Origin: Hymenopellis radicata
Lineage: Eukaryota; Basidiomycota; Agaricomycetes; Agaricales; Physalacriaceae
DNA length: 17,833 nt
Assembly (NCBI GenBank): GCA_015501595.1
Contig: JADNRX010000928.1
Span: 1-17,833, forward strand
Direction: 5' to 3'
Positions 17,580 through 17,833 of the stretch are shown piece by piece. The notes beneath the pieces are model-generated. The model had not been told where the DNA came from. It saw nothing but the letters and a program-made list of their open reading frames with translations, and made no database searches. Each line of letters begins with the position of its first letter. Position 1 is the first letter of the stretch. Both the position numbers and the translations under genes were made by a program.

Positions 17580-17833
17580 CTAACAGAGTTGCATGAGTTG
17601 GTTGCTTTCTCGGTGGTGTCGTAGACAAGCTTCGCGACAAGTGGTAGGCACGTGTCCTGGAAAATTAGTGCGCGGAGAAGCACCAAAGCGCCGCCGTTGT
17701 CGATCAGCGTCAAGGAGAGTAGTACGTCGGTCCACCAAGTCTGAGCCACCAGTACAGATCAGGATCGCATGCTCGGGAGACTCGACAGCCAGACCGCAGA
17801 GTCTGCAAACTCGCTCATGGCGAGGAAAAAATG
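17580..17833 (-). pseudogene. C-terminal fragment of a LINE-type reverse transcriptase
   Basis: On the minus strand, from the window edge to TAG 17580-17582, the frame reads CRLCGLAVESPEHAILIC and then an Arg-rich stretch ending LMQLC. A C-X2-C ... EH-X4-C cluster of this kind is the C-terminal zinc-binding motif of fungal Tad-like non-LTR reverse transcriptases, just past the RNase H region. The RT domain would lie beyond the right edge. The 84 residues seen have no stop, so they could be the end of an intact element or a relic; the window cannot tell. The assignment rests on one motif. Confidence 0.5.

Overview
The window looks like nuclear DNA of a filamentous basidiomycete, probably an Agaricomycete. 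The evidence is many short spliceosomal introns (46-59 nt) with GT...AG ends, genes that read only after splicing, a Ngaro-type tyrosine-recombinase retrotransposon, a Crinkler-RHS-type NTPase/nuclease relic and a Tad-like LINE remnant. No prokaryotic or organellar features were seen. All splice models were built by eye: each was accepted when the frame was restored and the family motifs became continuous.

Layout. Positions 1-1952 carry no intact gene. They hold a decayed copy (about 743-814) of one exon of the hydrolase gene found later in the window, and two degenerate minisatellites. Positions 1953-7769 are one complete 5.8-kb Ngaro-like element with split direct repeats in the order A1 - ORFs - B1 A2 - B2. 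It encodes Gag (2218-3627), reverse transcriptase/RNase H (3557-5451, spliced) and a tyrosine recombinase (5444-6850, spliced). The A copies look identical and the B copies differ by two 1-nt indels, so the insertion is probably young. Positions 8180-9778 (minus) are a broken Crinkler-RHS-like gene with a nonsense codon and a frameshift. Positions 9993-11337 hold nothing I can support.

The right half carries three apparently intact host genes: an EMB8/YheT-type alpha/beta hydrolase (minus, 6 exons, 440 aa), a seven-transmembrane GPCR-like protein (minus, 11 exons, 312 aa) and a trans-3-hydroxy-L-proline dehydratase of the proline racemase family (plus, 4 exons, 374 aa). The window ends in the C-terminal part of a LINE reverse transcriptase (minus, partial).

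The three host genes show no obvious shared pathway. The most interesting biology is in the retrotransposon. Each of its two downstream ORFs appears to begin with a short first exon buried in the end of the ORF before it, followed at once by an intron that sets the frame. The RT gene has a further intron of 159 nt, a multiple of three with no stop. The B/A repeat ends can pair with sequence inside A in a crossing topology.
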